In this document: positions 1 through 8,853 of the stretch, in pieces | Position numbering within the stretch: position 1 is the first letter of the stretch | Layout of the letters: each line of letters begins with the position of its first letter | NCBI GenBank assembly: GCA_965205925.1 | Contig: OZ242183.1 | Span: forward strand, 1,550,001 to 1,614,000 | Source of the DNA: CAYRJD01 sp965205925 | GTDB taxonomy: Bacteria > Actinomycetota > Acidimicrobiia > Acidimicrobiales > Poriferisodalaceae | Length of the DNA stretch: 64,000 nucleotides | Reading direction: 5' to 3' | Notes under the pieces: generated by a model | What the model was told of the DNA's origin: nothing | Database searches by the model: none | What the model saw: the letters and a program-made list of their open reading frames with translations, nothing else | Translations under genes and position numbers: made by a program

Positions 1-457
1 CGTGGAAAGAACGCAACGCACTGACCACTACGTGACGGCCGTGCCCGCCGTGCTTTCGTGCCAGCTTGATAGCGCACTCCAAAGACTCTGCACCACTGTT
101 ACAGAAGAACACCTGGCCGCCGCCGCCTTGTAAGCGGTTGATGGTTTGGGCGAGTTCGGTTTGTGGTTCGGTCGCAAATAGGTTCGACACGTGCAGCAGC
201 GTGTTGGCTTGTTCGGCGATTGCTGCCGCCACCGCAGGGTGAGCGTGACCTAAGGAGGTCACGGCAAGCCCGGACAGAAAATCCAGATAGACGCGACCGT
301 CGTTGTCCCAAAGCTGAGTTCCGCTACCGCGTACAAACTGCACCGATGGTGGTCCGTAGGTGGGCATTAACGGGCAGTACTGCACATCATTAGATGCGTG
401 CATCGCAACCGCGTGCGTGCCGGTCGCTGAACTTGAGGTATTTGAGGTACTAGTCAT
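1..457 (-). CDS. argD: Acetylornithine aminotransferase, N-terminal part (runs off window start)
   Basis: Translation of the minus strand from the ATG at 455-457 gives about 152 residues of a class III PLP-dependent aminotransferase. Visible family features are the WDNDGRVYLDFLSG segment, the GHAHPAV segment and NSGAESLECAIKLARK, which binds the cofactor phosphate. The catalytic lysine lies beyond the window edge. In the family the enzyme transfers an amino group between glutamate and N-acetylglutamate semialdehyde in arginine synthesis (cytosol). It follows argC and argB on the same strand with a 71-base gap that carries an 11-bp repeat, which supports ArgD over other class III aminotransferases. 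The first 20 or so residues are Ser/Thr-rich and may be an extension; a later Met could be the real start. Confidence 0.85.
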   Translation of the reverse strand, partial: MTSTSNTSSSATGTHAVAMHASNDVQYCPLMPTYGPPSVQFVRGSGTQLWDNDGRVYLDFLSGLAVTSLGHAHPAVAAAIAEQANTLLHVSNLFATEPQTELAQTINRLQGGGGQVFFCNSGAESLECAIKLARKHGGHGRHVVVSALRSFH

Positions 458-482
458 GTGTGAATCTTTCGATGCAATAGCT

Positions 483-515
483 GAGTAATAGTTAAGTAAT
501 AGTTGAGTAATAGCA
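483..515. repeat. Three 11-bp tandem repeats between argB and argD
   Basis: Three units, GAGTAATAGTT, AAGTAATAGTT and GAGTAATAGCA, lie head to tail just upstream of argD on the minus strand. The core GAGTAATAG is shared with the 12-bp units found at 16494-16529, but the period here is 11 bases, so it would not preserve a reading frame. No function is visible. It may simply be a slippage product in the argB-argD spacer. Confidence 0.7.
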
Positions 516-528
516 GTGGGTAATGGGG

Positions 529-1470
529 TCAGATCGTTTCGTTGGTAATCATCGTGCCAACTCCGGATTCGGTGAACAGCTCGATAAGAGTTGCGTGTGG
601 AACTCGTCCGTCAAGTAAATGCACACGGCCGACCCCGTTGCCAAGCGCATCAACGCAGGCATCAATCTTGGGGATCATCCCTCCCTCTAACTCACCATTT
701 GCTAAGCGTTGTGAAAGCTCAGGTGCGCTCGTGTGACTGATGAGTGAGCCAGGGTCGTCCAGGTTTTGATACAGCCCGGCTACATCGGTGAGATATAGCA
801 GTTTCTCAGCGGAAAGTTCTGCCGCGATTTTTGCCGCCGCTGTATCGGCGTTGATGTTGTATGCCTGACCGTTGGTGTCCGAACCGATGGTGGAAACAAC
901 CGGAATCATTCCTGCCGATACCAAGCTCAACAGCAGTGCCGGATCAATCCCCACCACGTCTCCCACAAACCCCAAAGCGGGATCTCTTTGAACCGCCATG
1001 ATCAAGCGCGCGTCGGCGCCACTTACCCCGACAGCTTTTGAGCCGTGCACATTGATGCTACGAACGATGTCACTGTTGACTTTTCCCGCTAGCACCATTT
1101 GCGCAATCTCAAGAGTTTCGGCATCAGTGACTCGTAGGCCATTGTTGAACTCAGGTTCTTTGCCGAGTCGTTTCATCATGTCTGCGATCTGCGGGCCGCC
1201 TCCGTGAACCAGCACGAGATGAACGCCCAGCGTCGCTAACAACACAGCATCGACTGCAAATACGTCAGCCAGAGCAGAATCGGTCATGGCGCTACCACCG
1301 AGCTTGACTACAACAGTTGCGCCTCGCCACCGGCGCACATATGGCTCTATCTCTTCGGCTTGTGTTTTCCCAAGTACCGGTTCCAATACACGACTGAGTT
1401 CAGCGACCCCTGGTTCGGCTTCATCTTTTTCGGTTTCATTCGCAGTTGCAGCGATTTGTGACGCGTTCAT
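529..1470 (-). CDS. argB: Acetylglutamate kinase
   Basis: This 313-residue amino acid kinase phosphorylates N-acetylglutamate in the second step of arginine synthesis. The phosphate-binding VVVKLGGSAM motif sits near residue 55, HGGGPQI near 90, NADTAAAKIA near 208, and GGMIPKIDA near 265 in the C-terminal nucleotide lobe. An N-terminal extension of about 45 acidic residues precedes the kinase fold; N-terminal extensions occur in arginine-feedback-sensitive NAGKs, so feedback control is possible (inference). The ATG overlaps the argC stop by 4 bases, indicating translational coupling. argJ, which usually stands between argC and argB in actinobacteria, is not here. Confidence 0.95.
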   Translation of the reverse strand: MNASQIAATANETEKDEAEPGVAELSRVLEPVLGKTQAEEIEPYVRRWRGATVVVKLGGSAMTDSALADVFAVDAVLLATLGVHLVLVHGGGPQIADMMKRLGKEPEFNNGLRVTDAETLEIAQMVLAGKVNSDIVRSINVHGSKAVGVSGADARLIMAVQRDPALGFVGDVVGIDPALLLSLVSAGMIPVVSTIGSDTNGQAYNINADTAAAKIAAELSAEKLLYLTDVAGLYQNLDDPGSLISHTSAPELSQRLANGELEGGMIPKIDACVDALGNGVGRVHLLDGRVPHATLIELFTESGVGTMITNETI

Positions 1471-2507
1471 GGCATGAGCCCGTTAACAGGTAGGCCCTGT
1501 GTCTCTGGCAAACCCAGCGCCAGGTTGGCACATTGAATTGCGTTGCCAGCCGCTCCCTTAACCAGATTGTCAATGGCGCACAACACCACTAACCAGCCGG
1601 TTCGCTCATCAAAGCGCGCAGTTAGGTGGGCCGTGTTAGCGCCAGCGGTGGCTTTGGTATGTGGTGTGGACTCGGTCACCGCCACAAACGGTTCGCTGTC
1701 ATAGGCGTCGTGCAAAACAGCTAGCGCTTGACTAGCAGTCTTCGTCCAGCTAGCTGCTGCAGCGGTTGTTGGTCGTGCGTAGCAGGTCGCCAAGATGCCG
1801 CGCACCATTGGAGCGAGATGCGGTGTAAACAGCACTTCACAACCAAGCTCCTGCTCGATCTCAGGCGTGTGCCTGTGCCCCTCCAACCCGTATGCGCTGA
1901 AGTTTTCATCAACCGCTGCAAACGTGGTGTTCGGCTTCGGTGCTCTACCAGCGCCGCTTACGCCTGAAGCCGCATCCACGATGATGCCTGTGCTGTCAAC
2001 TAGGCCTCCCTTCACAAAAGGAGCCAGCGCTAGAGCAGCTGCAGTCGGATAACAGCCAGCTACTGCTACTGCCTTGGCGCAGCGCAGCGCATCACGATGC
2101 AACTCAGGCAAGCCGTAAACAAATTCGCTAAGCAGCTCGGGCTGTGCGTGCTCAGTTCCGTACCAGCGCGGGTACAGCGATACATCTTTGAGTCTGAAAT
2201 CTGACCCGAGGTCGACTATGCAACCAACTCGGCCAAATAAATCAGTCACCACCGGCTGGCTTGCCATGTGAGGTAGCCCCAAGAAGACAACATCAAGCCC
2301 CGCAAACCTTTCAGGGTCGTAAGACTCGTAGGCCATATCGCCATAGACGGGCATAAGGCTGGGATATAGCTCTGCTACCGGTGTGCCTGCTTGGGAATCT
2401 CCAGTTATCACCTGTAAATCCAGATCCGAGTGTCCTGCTAGCAGGCGCATCAGTTCGGCACCAGTGAAACCCGAAGCACCTATAACACCCGTTTTTAGCT
2501 CACCCAT
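1467..2507 (-). CDS. argC: N-acetyl-gamma-glutamyl-phosphate reductase
   Basis: About 346 residues. It reduces N-acetylglutamyl phosphate to the semialdehyde with NADPH. The N-terminal Rossmann motif is VIGASGFTGAELMRLL, the catalytic cysteine is in VAGCYPTAAALAL near residue 145, and the substrate-binding GLEGHRHTPEIEQEL segment follows. I chose the ATG at 2505-2507 because GGGAGG lies about 6 bases upstream; the longer frame to 2546 would start inside the promoter. It is the first gene of argC-argB-argD and is preceded by a good promoter and an ArgR-like inverted repeat. Confidence 0.95.
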   Translation of the reverse strand: MGELKTGVIGASGFTGAELMRLLAGHSDLDLQVITGDSQAGTPVAELYPSLMPVYGDMAYESYDPERFAGLDVVFLGLPHMASQPVVTDLFGRVGCIVDLGSDFRLKDVSLYPRWYGTEHAQPELLSEFVYGLPELHRDALRCAKAVAVAGCYPTAAALALAPFVKGGLVDSTGIIVDAASGVSGAGRAPKPNTTFAAVDENFSAYGLEGHRHTPEIEQELGCEVLFTPHLAPMVRGILATCYARPTTAAAASWTKTASQALAVLHDAYDSEPFVAVTESTPHTKATAGANTAHLTARFDERTGWLVVLCAIDNLVKGAAGNAIQCANLALGLPETQGLPVNGLMP

Positions 2508-2536
2508 CGTGTGCCTCCCTTTGACCTGGTTTTCTG

Positions 2537-2565
2537 AGGTTAACAAGTATTCACAAAAATGGCAA
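2537..2565 (-). promoter_or_regulatory. Predicted argC promoter
   Basis: On the minus strand, TTGCCA (2560-2565) and TAACCT (2537-2542) are separated by 17 bases, a normal -35/-10 arrangement for the housekeeping sigma factor. Transcription would begin about 25 bases before the argC ATG. A TGAATA half-site lies inside the spacer (2548-2553) and the large inverted repeat overlaps the -35 box, so a protein bound there should block polymerase. Confidence 0.5.
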
Positions 2566-2590
2566 CTTATTCATGGAGGTGAATAAGTTG
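2563..2590. promoter_or_regulatory. Inverted repeat, candidate ArgR operator shared by argC and gltB
   Basis: CAACTTATTCA at 2563-2573 and TGAATAAGTTG at 2580-2590 form a perfect 11-bp inverted repeat with a 6-base spacer. The half-site TGAATA/TATTCA is the core of the known ArgR box, and a third copy lies 20 bases away at 2548-2553. The element overlaps the argC -35 box and lies directly upstream of GATAAT (2597-2602), a possible gltB -10. ArgR binding is an inference. Confidence 0.5.
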
Positions 2591-2610
2591 TAAGCGGATA
2601 ATCAAATCCT

Positions 2611-2627
2611 TCGGTAGGTGCTACCGA
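2611..2627 (+). other. Small perfect hairpin in the gltB 5' region
   Basis: TCGGTAG (2611-2617) and CTACCGA (2621-2627) can form a 7-bp stem with a GTG loop, about 110 bases upstream of the gltB ATG. There is no T-run and I recognise no riboswitch core, so it is recorded only as a structure in the leader. Confidence 0.3.
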
Positions 2628-2740
2628 CGCTTGTCGCTAGGCTCACAGATTCTCTGGGCCAACGAAGTCCCGCTAAACGCCAGGATCGCCAGCACAACTG
2701 GCTGTAATGGCGCTTGCGTATACAACCTCGCGGAACTCCT

Positions 2741-5700
2741 ATGACTGACCCACTGACCACAATGGATCCAAAGGCCTCTTCGTCGGCACCGCAACCATCG
2801 CCGCAACACGGCCCTCCTCCTGCAGTCGGTTTGTACGACCCGCGCTTTGAGCACGACTCCTGCGGTGTGGGCTTCGTGGCTGAAATGTCTGGCAGTGCTT
2901 CTCACCGGATCGTTCAAAACGGCCTGCAGTGCCTACTAAACCTCGATCACCGTGGTGCTACCGGAGCTGAAGCCAACGTAGGAGACGGTGCTGGAATTCT
3001 GCTGCAGCTATGTGACGAGTTCTATCGTGCTGTCTGCGACTTTGCGCTGCCGCCCTCCGGTCATTACGCCGCCGGTATTGCTTTTTTGCCGCGCGATGAT
3101 CCCGATAGCGCCGTCGAAGCCATAGAAAAGCTGATCATCGAAGAAAACCTCACTTTGCTGGGCTGGCGTGAGGTCCCCACCGACCCAAGCTCACTTGGCA
3201 CTTTCGCCGCTAACCCAATGCCAGTGTTTCGCATGCTGTTCGTGGCCGGCGAAAACGGACAGATATCCGGGCTTGAGCTTGAGCGTCGTGTGTTCGTGTT
3301 ACGCAAGCGCATTGAACACGAGATCAAAGACGACATCTTTTTCCCGTCGCTTTCTTGTCGCACCATTGTCTACAAGGGGATGCTCACCTGCGAGCAACTA
3401 CCCCAGTTTTTTACCGACCTCACAGACGAGCGTCTGACATCGGCAATTGCTTTGGTGCATTCGCGTTTCAGTACCAACACATTTCCGTCTTGGCGGCTAG
3501 CGCATCCCTATCGCATGCTCGCTCATAACGGTGAGATCAACACGATTACTGGTAACCGCAACTGGCTGCTAGCTCGGCAAGGACGGCTATCTAGCTCGCT
3601 ATTTGGCGACTCACTCAACAAGACCTACCCCATCGTGGCTGAGGAAGAATCCGATTCCGCCAGCTTTGACAACGTTTTAGAGCTGCTAAACCTCAGTGGC
3701 CACAGCTTGCCTCACGCCATGTTGATGATGATTCCCGAAGCCTGGGAAAACCACCAGCAAATGGATGACGCAGCACGAAACTTCTACCAATTCAACTCGT
3801 GCCTGATGGAACCATGGGATGGTCCAGCTTCGATTGCCTTTAGCGACGGCACAGTGGTAGGTGCAGTACTTGACCGCAACGGACTGCGTCCCTCGCGCTA
3901 TTGGGTAACTGACGACGGCCTCGTTGTGATGGCGTCCGAGGTAGGCGTGTTAGATGTTGATCCCGCAAAGATCATCATCAAAGGTCGCCTCCAACCCGGC
4001 CGTATGTTCCTTGTGGATACCAGCCAAGGCCGCATAGTTGAAGACCATGAAATCAAATCTCAGCTTGCTGCAGAGCACCCTTACGGCGATTGGCTGCATG
4101 AGGGCCTACAGCATCTAGAAGACCTGCCTCCGCGTTTTTCGCTCACGCCCAAAGAAGGCAACGTGCAGAAGTCTCAACGCATCTTTGGTTACACCACCGA
4201 AGAATTGCGACTGCTGTTATCGCCGATGGCACGCACTGGCTATGAACCAATCGGCTCAATGGGTTCCGACACTCCAATAGCAGCTCTGTCACATCGGCCG
4301 CGCATGTTGTTTGACTACTTCAGCCAACTTTTTGCACAAGTCACCAACCCGCCACTTGACGCCATTCGCGAAGAGTTAGTTACCTCCACCACGTCGATGA
4401 TCGGACCCGAAGCAAACCTGCTTGAGCCTGGCGCTGATTCGTGTCAGCAAATCGTGCTGCCCTATCCCGTGCTGTCCAATGAAGATCTGGCAAAGATCCT
4501 CTACGTAAACGAAGACGGCGATAAACCACAGTTTGAGGCCTTCGCCATCGATGGCCTCTACCCGGTGGCCGAAGGTGGTGCCGGCTTGGCTGCGGCACTC
4601 GAAAACATCTGCGAAAAAGTCAGCACAGCCATCGATGACGGAGCCAGCGTGATCGTGTTGTCAGATCGCTACAGCAATATCGATCAAGCGCCTATTCCTT
4701 CGCTGCTGCTTGTAGCAGCTGTGCATCACCATCTGGTGCGCACCTTCAAGCGCACTCACGTTGGGTTAATCGCCGAATGTGGCGATGCGCGCGAGGTTCA
4801 TCACATTGCGTTGCTGCTTGGATACGGCGCGGCTGCTGTAAATCCCTACATCGCATTTGAAACCCTGGACGACATTGTGCGCCGCGGCGCCATTACCGAC
4901 GTCGATGCACGCACTGCCCAACGCAACTACCTAAAGGCTTGCTCTACGGGCGTTCTAAAAATCATGTCAAAGATGGGTATTTCGGCCGTAGCCAGTTATG
5001 TCGGAGCGCAGATATTCGAAGCCATTGGCCTGAGCAAGGATGTGATCGACCGTTACTTCACTGGCACTACTTCCAAGTTAGGTGGTGTTGGCCTTGACAC
5101 GTTGGCCGAAGAGGTGGCGAGCAGACATCGCTACGCCTATCTAAGCAACCCCACCGAAATAGCACATCGTGACCTGTGGGCAGGTGGTGAGTACCAATGG
5201 CGCAGAGAGGGTGAATATCACCTGTTCAATCCGGAGACCGTCTACAAGCTGCAACATTCCGCTCGCCAAGGGCGTTATGACATCTTCAAGGAATACACGC
5301 AGCTGGTTGACGATCAATCAGAGCAGCTCGCAACCCTGCGCGGCTTGTTGTCGTTCAAAACCGATCAGCCGAGCTCTGCCATTGCGCTAGATGAGGTCGA
5401 GCCGGTAAGCGAAATCGTTAAGCGTTTTTCTACCGGTGCAATGAGCTACGGCTCTATCTCCGCTGAAGCACACGAGACACTAGCGATAGCAATGAACCGC
5501 ATCGGCGGTAAGTCCAACACTGGTGAAGGCGGGGAAGACGCCGATCGGTTTGTTCCTGACGCCAATGGTGACCTGCGTCGTTCAGCCATAAAGCAAGTGG
5601 CGTCCGGACGGTTTGGTGTCACATCGGAATACCTAGTGAACGCTGACGACTTGCAGATAAAAATGGCTCAGGGCGCTAAGCCAGGTGAAGGCGGTCAGTT

Positions 5701-7351
5701 GCCCGGCCCGAAGGTGTGGCCGTGGATCGCTCGCACCCGCCACTCAACTCCTGGTGTTGGCCTTATCTCCCCTCCACCTCATCACGACATCTATTCAATT
5801 GAGGACATCAAACAGCTCATTCACGATCTCAAAAACTCAAATCCAAATGCGCGCGTGCACGTAAAACTGGTGTCTGAGGTGGGAGTAGGCACCGTGGCGG
5901 CAGGCGTGTCAAAAGCCAAATCAGACGTGGTGTTGATATCAGGTCATGACGGTGGCACGGGTGCCTCGCCGTTGACCTCACTTAAGCATGCTGGTGCGCC
6001 GTGGGAGCTAGGTCTTGCCGAAACCCAGCAAACACTGCTGCTAAACGGCCTGCGAGATCGCATCGTTGTGCAGGTGGACGGGCAACTCAAGACAGGCCGC
6101 GACGTAGTGATAGCGGCATTACTTGGCGCAGAGGAGTTTGGCTTTGCAACTGCTCCGTTGGTGGTTTCCGGTTGCATCATGATGCGTGTTTGCCATTTAG
6201 ATACATGCCCGGTGGGTATCGCTACTCAAAACGTTGAACTGCGAAGTCGTTACTCAGGTAAAGCCGAGTTTGTCGTCAACTTCTTTGAGTTCATAGCTCA
6301 AGAAGTACGCGAACTGCTAGCGCAACTGGGCTTTAGAACATTGGCTGAGGCAATAGGACGTGTGGATCGTCTAGACGTCAATCGCGCTATCCGTCACTGG
6401 AAAGCCGACGGCTTGGATCTGACTCCGTTGCTAGTCGAACCTGAATCACCATGGCCGCAAGATCGTTATTGCACCAAATCGCAAGACCACGGACTTGATA
6501 GTGCGCTAGATGTTGAGCTAATTCGCCAAGCTGCGCCCGCTATCGAGCAAGGCACACCCGTGACTATCTCTTCGCCAATTCGCAACACCAACCGCACAGT
6601 GGGCACCCTGCTGGGCAACGCAGTCACTAAAGCGTATGGCAGTGCCGGTTTGCCAACCGACACCATTCAGATTGACCTTGAAGGGTCGGCAGGGCAAAGC
6701 TTTGGAGCCTTCATGCCAGCAGGTATCACGCTGCGGTTGAAAGGTGATGCCAACGATTACGTCGGTAAGGGATTGTCTGGCGGAAAGCTGGTTCTGCGAC
6801 CACCAGATAACACACACCCAGACTTCAAGCCGCAAACCAGCATCATCGCTGGCAACGTGGCGCTTTACGGTGCCACAAGCGGTCAGGCATTTTTTCGTGG
6901 CACTGTCGGCGAACGATTTTGTGTGCGCAATTCTGGCGCGATAGCAGTAGCAGAAGGTGTAGGCGATCATGCTTGCGAATACATGACCGGAGGCACCGTC
7001 GTAATACTCGGCGCTACCGGGCGCAACTTTGGTGCTGGCATGTCTGGCGGAGCGGCATTCATTTTTGATCCGCTAGGTGTATTTCATCGCGGTCTAAACG
7101 GAGACATGGTTGATCTTGAGATGACCATTGAAACCGCCGACGTTCAGATGGTGCGAGAGATCGTGCGCCAGCACGGACATGAAACGGGTTCGACAGTCGC
7201 AGAGATGATTCTCTCTCGCTGGCATCAACAGGTGCATCACTTCGTCAAAGTGATGCCGCAGGATTACAAGCGAGTGCAACGCGCTGCAGCGTTAGCTGAG
7301 GAACAGGGCACAGACCCCGAGACCGCCATCATGGCCGCAGCGCACGGCTGA
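2741..7351 (+). CDS. gltB: Glutamate synthase (NADPH) large subunit
   Basis: About 1536 residues, normal for GltB. It forms glutamate from glutamine and 2-oxoglutarate. In order: a propeptide, then the amidotransferase nucleophile Cys41 (HDSCGVGF; mature proteins begin at this Cys), the glutaminase domain to about 440, a central domain, the FMN/synthase domain, the 3Fe-4S cysteines Cys1145, Cys1151 and Cys1156, and a C-terminal glycine-rich beta-helix. The ATG at 2741 is preferred, with GCGGAA just upstream; an in-frame TTG at 2714 would add nine residues. gltD starts 18 bases downstream. It is divergent from argC across a shared operator region, linking glutamate supply to arginine synthesis. 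Confidence 0.97.
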   Translation: MTDPLTTMDPKASSSAPQPSPQHGPPPAVGLYDPRFEHDSCGVGFVAEMSGSASHRIVQNGLQCLLNLDHRGATGAEANVGDGAGILLQLCDEFYRAVCDFALPPSGHYAAGIAFLPRDDPDSAVEAIEKLIIEENLTLLGWREVPTDPSSLGTFAANPMPVFRMLFVAGENGQISGLELERRVFVLRKRIEHEIKDDIFFPSLSCRTIVYKGMLTCEQLPQFFTDLTDERLTSAIALVHSRFSTNTFPSWRLAHPYRMLAHNGEINTITGNRNWLLARQGRLSSSLFGDSLNKTYPIVAEEESDSASFDNVLELLNLSGHSLPHAMLMMIPEAWENHQQMDDAARNFYQFNSCLMEPWDGPASIAFSDGTVVGAVLDRNGLRPSRYWVTDDGLVVMASEVGVLDVDPAKIIIKGRLQPGRMFLVDTSQGRIVEDHEIKSQLAAEHPYGDWLHEGLQHLEDLPPRFSLTPKEGNVQKSQRIFGYTTEELRLLLSPMARTGYEPIGSMGSDTPIAALSHRPRMLFDYFSQLFAQVTNPPLDAIREELVTSTTSMIGPEANLLEPGADSCQQIVLPYPVLSNEDLAKILYVNEDGDKPQFEAFAIDGLYPVAEGGAGLAAALENICEKVSTAIDDGASVIVLSDRYSNIDQAPIPSLLLVAAVHHHLVRTFKRTHVGLIAECGDAREVHHIALLLGYGAAAVNPYIAFETLDDIVRRGAITDVDARTAQRNYLKACSTGVLKIMSKMGISAVASYVGAQIFEAIGLSKDVIDRYFTGTTSKLGGVGLDTLAEEVASRHRYAYLSNPTEIAHRDLWAGGEYQWRREGEYHLFNPETVYKLQHSARQGRYDIFKEYTQLVDDQSEQLATLRGLLSFKTDQPSSAIALDEVEPVSEIVKRFSTGAMSYGSISAEAHETLAIAMNRIGGKSNTGEGGEDADRFVPDANGDLRRSAIKQVASGRFGVTSEYLVNADDLQIKMAQGAKPGEGGQLPGPKVWPWIARTRHSTPGVGLISPPPHHDIYSIEDIKQLIHDLKNSNPNARVHVKLVSEVGVGTVAAGVSKAKSDVVLISGHDGGTGASPLTSLKHAGAPWELGLAETQQTLLLNGLRDRIVVQVDGQLKTGRDVVIAALLGAEEFGFATAPLVVSGCIMMRVCHLDTCPVGIATQNVELRSRYSGKAEFVVNFFEFIAQEVRELLAQLGFRTLAEAIGRVDRLDVNRAIRHWKADGLDLTPLLVEPESPWPQDRYCTKSQDHGLDSALDVELIRQAAPAIEQGTPVTISSPIRNTNRTVGTLLGNAVTKAYGSAGLPTDTIQIDLEGSAGQSFGAFMPAGITLRLKGDANDYVGKGLSGGKLVLRPPDNTHPDFKPQTSIIAGNVALYGATSGQAFFRGTVGERFCVRNSGAIAVAEGVGDHACEYMTGGTVVILGATGRNFGAGMSGGAAFIFDPLGVFHRGLNGDMVDLEMTIETADVQMVREIVRQHGHETGSTVAEMILSRWHQQVHHFVKVMPQDYKRVQRAAALAEEQGTDPETAIMAAAHG

Positions 7352-7369
7352 TGTACAGGACTAACGCCA

Positions 7370-8827
7370 ATGGGTGATGCACGCGGATTTTTAAAATTCA
7401 AACAACAGCTGCCGAGCAGACGTCCGGTTCCCGTACGCCTGCGCGACTGGCGTGAGGTTTACGAACCATTCGATTTCGATGATCTGACTAATCAGGCCAG
7501 CCGCTGCATGGACTGCGGGGTGCCTTTCTGTAATGACGCCTGTCCGCTTGGCAACATCATCCCCGACTGGAACGACCTCGTGCACCGCAACCGGTGGCAT
7601 GACGCCATCGAACGGCTTCATGCCACCAACAATTTCCCGGAGTTCACTGGACGGTTGTGTCCTGCACCATGCGAAGGCGCGTGCGTGTTGGGTATCAATC
7701 AAGACCCAGTCACCATCAAGCAGATCGAAGTGGAAATCATCGACCACGCTTGGGAGCAAGGCTGGGTTGAACCGATGCCACCAGATGAGCAAACAGAACG
7801 CACCGTGGCTGTAATCGGTTCTGGCCCAGCCGGTTTGGCAGCTGCTCAGCAGCTCACACGCGCAGGTCATACCGTGACCGTGTTTGAACGGGACGACCGT
7901 CTGGGTGGCCTATTGCGCTACGGCATCCCTGAATTTAAAATGGAGAAGCGCCATCTCGATCGCCGACTCGATCAAATGCGAGCCGAGGGCACAAGATTTG
8001 AAACCGGCGTAAACGTTGGAGTAGATCGCGCGGTCGACGCAATAATCGCTGAGTTTGACGCTGTGGTTCTGGCAGGTGGCGCAACACAAGCACGCGACTT
8101 ACCAATTCCTGGTCGTGAACTAGGTGGCGTTCATCAAGCCATGGAATATCTGCCACTGGCAAACCGAGTACAAGAAGGAGACATCGAGCCAAGTGATCTA
8201 GAGATCACGGCCAGCAACAAACCTGTGGTCATTATCGGCGGAGGCGATACAGGGGCGGACTGCTTAGGAACCGCTCATCGTCAAGGCGCAACCGAAGTGC
8301 ATCAGTTTGAGATCATGGCGCGCCCGCCGCAGGAGCGTGCCAAATCGAATCCTTGGCCGACCTACCCGATGCTCTTCCGAACCTCTTCAGCGCACGAGGA
8401 AGGCGGCGACAGGCTCTATTCGGTCAACACTGAGTCGTTTGTGGGTGATGAAGAAGGCAACGTTAAGGCTCTGCGAGCCCACAAAGTTGAACTGATCGAC
8501 GGCAAATTTGAAAAAGTAGCGGACACAGACTTTGAGCTTGAATGTGGCTTAGTGCTTTTAGCTATGGGCTTTACCGGACCAGAGTCGGGTGGATTACTCA
8601 ACCAACTTGGCGTTGATACTGATGAACGCTCCAATGTGGCACGCGACGACCAATACCGCACCAGCGTCGATGGCGTCTGGGTGTGCGGGGACATGGGCAG
8701 AGGCCAGAGCCTGATCGTTTGGGCTATTGCGGAAGGAAGAGCGTGCGCGGCAAGCGTGGATGCTGAGCTAATGGGATCCACGGCCTTGCCGGAGCCGATT
8801 CCAGCTAGCGCCCGCCCGCTGGTCTAG
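7370..8827 (+). CDS. gltD: Glutamate synthase small subunit
   Basis: 485 residues, the usual length. This flavoprotein passes electrons from NAD(P)H to GltB. The N-terminal 4Fe-4S cysteines are in CMDCGVPFCNDACPLGN (about residues 46-62) and GRLCPAPCEGACV (about 96-108). The FAD-binding motif VIGSGPAGLAAAQ is near residue 147 and the NADPH-binding motif IIGGGDTGADC near 290. The C-terminal VCGDMGRGQSLIVWAI completes FAD binding. It forms an operon with gltB. Confidence 0.97.
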   Translation: MGDARGFLKFKQQLPSRRPVPVRLRDWREVYEPFDFDDLTNQASRCMDCGVPFCNDACPLGNIIPDWNDLVHRNRWHDAIERLHATNNFPEFTGRLCPAPCEGACVLGINQDPVTIKQIEVEIIDHAWEQGWVEPMPPDEQTERTVAVIGSGPAGLAAAQQLTRAGHTVTVFERDDRLGGLLRYGIPEFKMEKRHLDRRLDQMRAEGTRFETGVNVGVDRAVDAIIAEFDAVVLAGGATQARDLPIPGRELGGVHQAMEYLPLANRVQEGDIEPSDLEITASNKPVVIIGGGDTGADCLGTAHRQGATEVHQFEIMARPPQERAKSNPWPTYPMLFRTSSAHEEGGDRLYSVNTESFVGDEEGNVKALRAHKVELIDGKFEKVADTDFELECGLVLLAMGFTGPESGGLLNQLGVDTDERSNVARDDQYRTSVDGVWVCGDMGRGQSLIVWAIAEGRACAASVDAELMGSTALPEPIPASARPLV

Positions 8828-8829
8828 CG

Positions 8830-8853
8830 ATTACTCCACCGACTACTCCGCCA
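8830..8853. repeat. 12-bp repeat pair (ATTACTCCACCG/ACTACTCCGCCA)
   Basis: Two 12-base units sit between the gltD stop and the end of the convergent glycosyltransferase gene, covering that gene's TAG stop. The reverse complement reads GGAGTAGTCGGT then GGAGTAAT, matching the repeat family seen at five other places in this window. Confidence 0.7.

Noticed and set aside
2591..2740. Riboswitch upstream of gltB
   Set aside because: The leader has one small hairpin but no recognisable riboswitch core and no terminator or ribosome-site sequestration that I can see.
6518..6970. Long minus-strand frame inside gltB
   Set aside because: It is a shadow of the gltB coding sequence with no recognisable motif or start signal.
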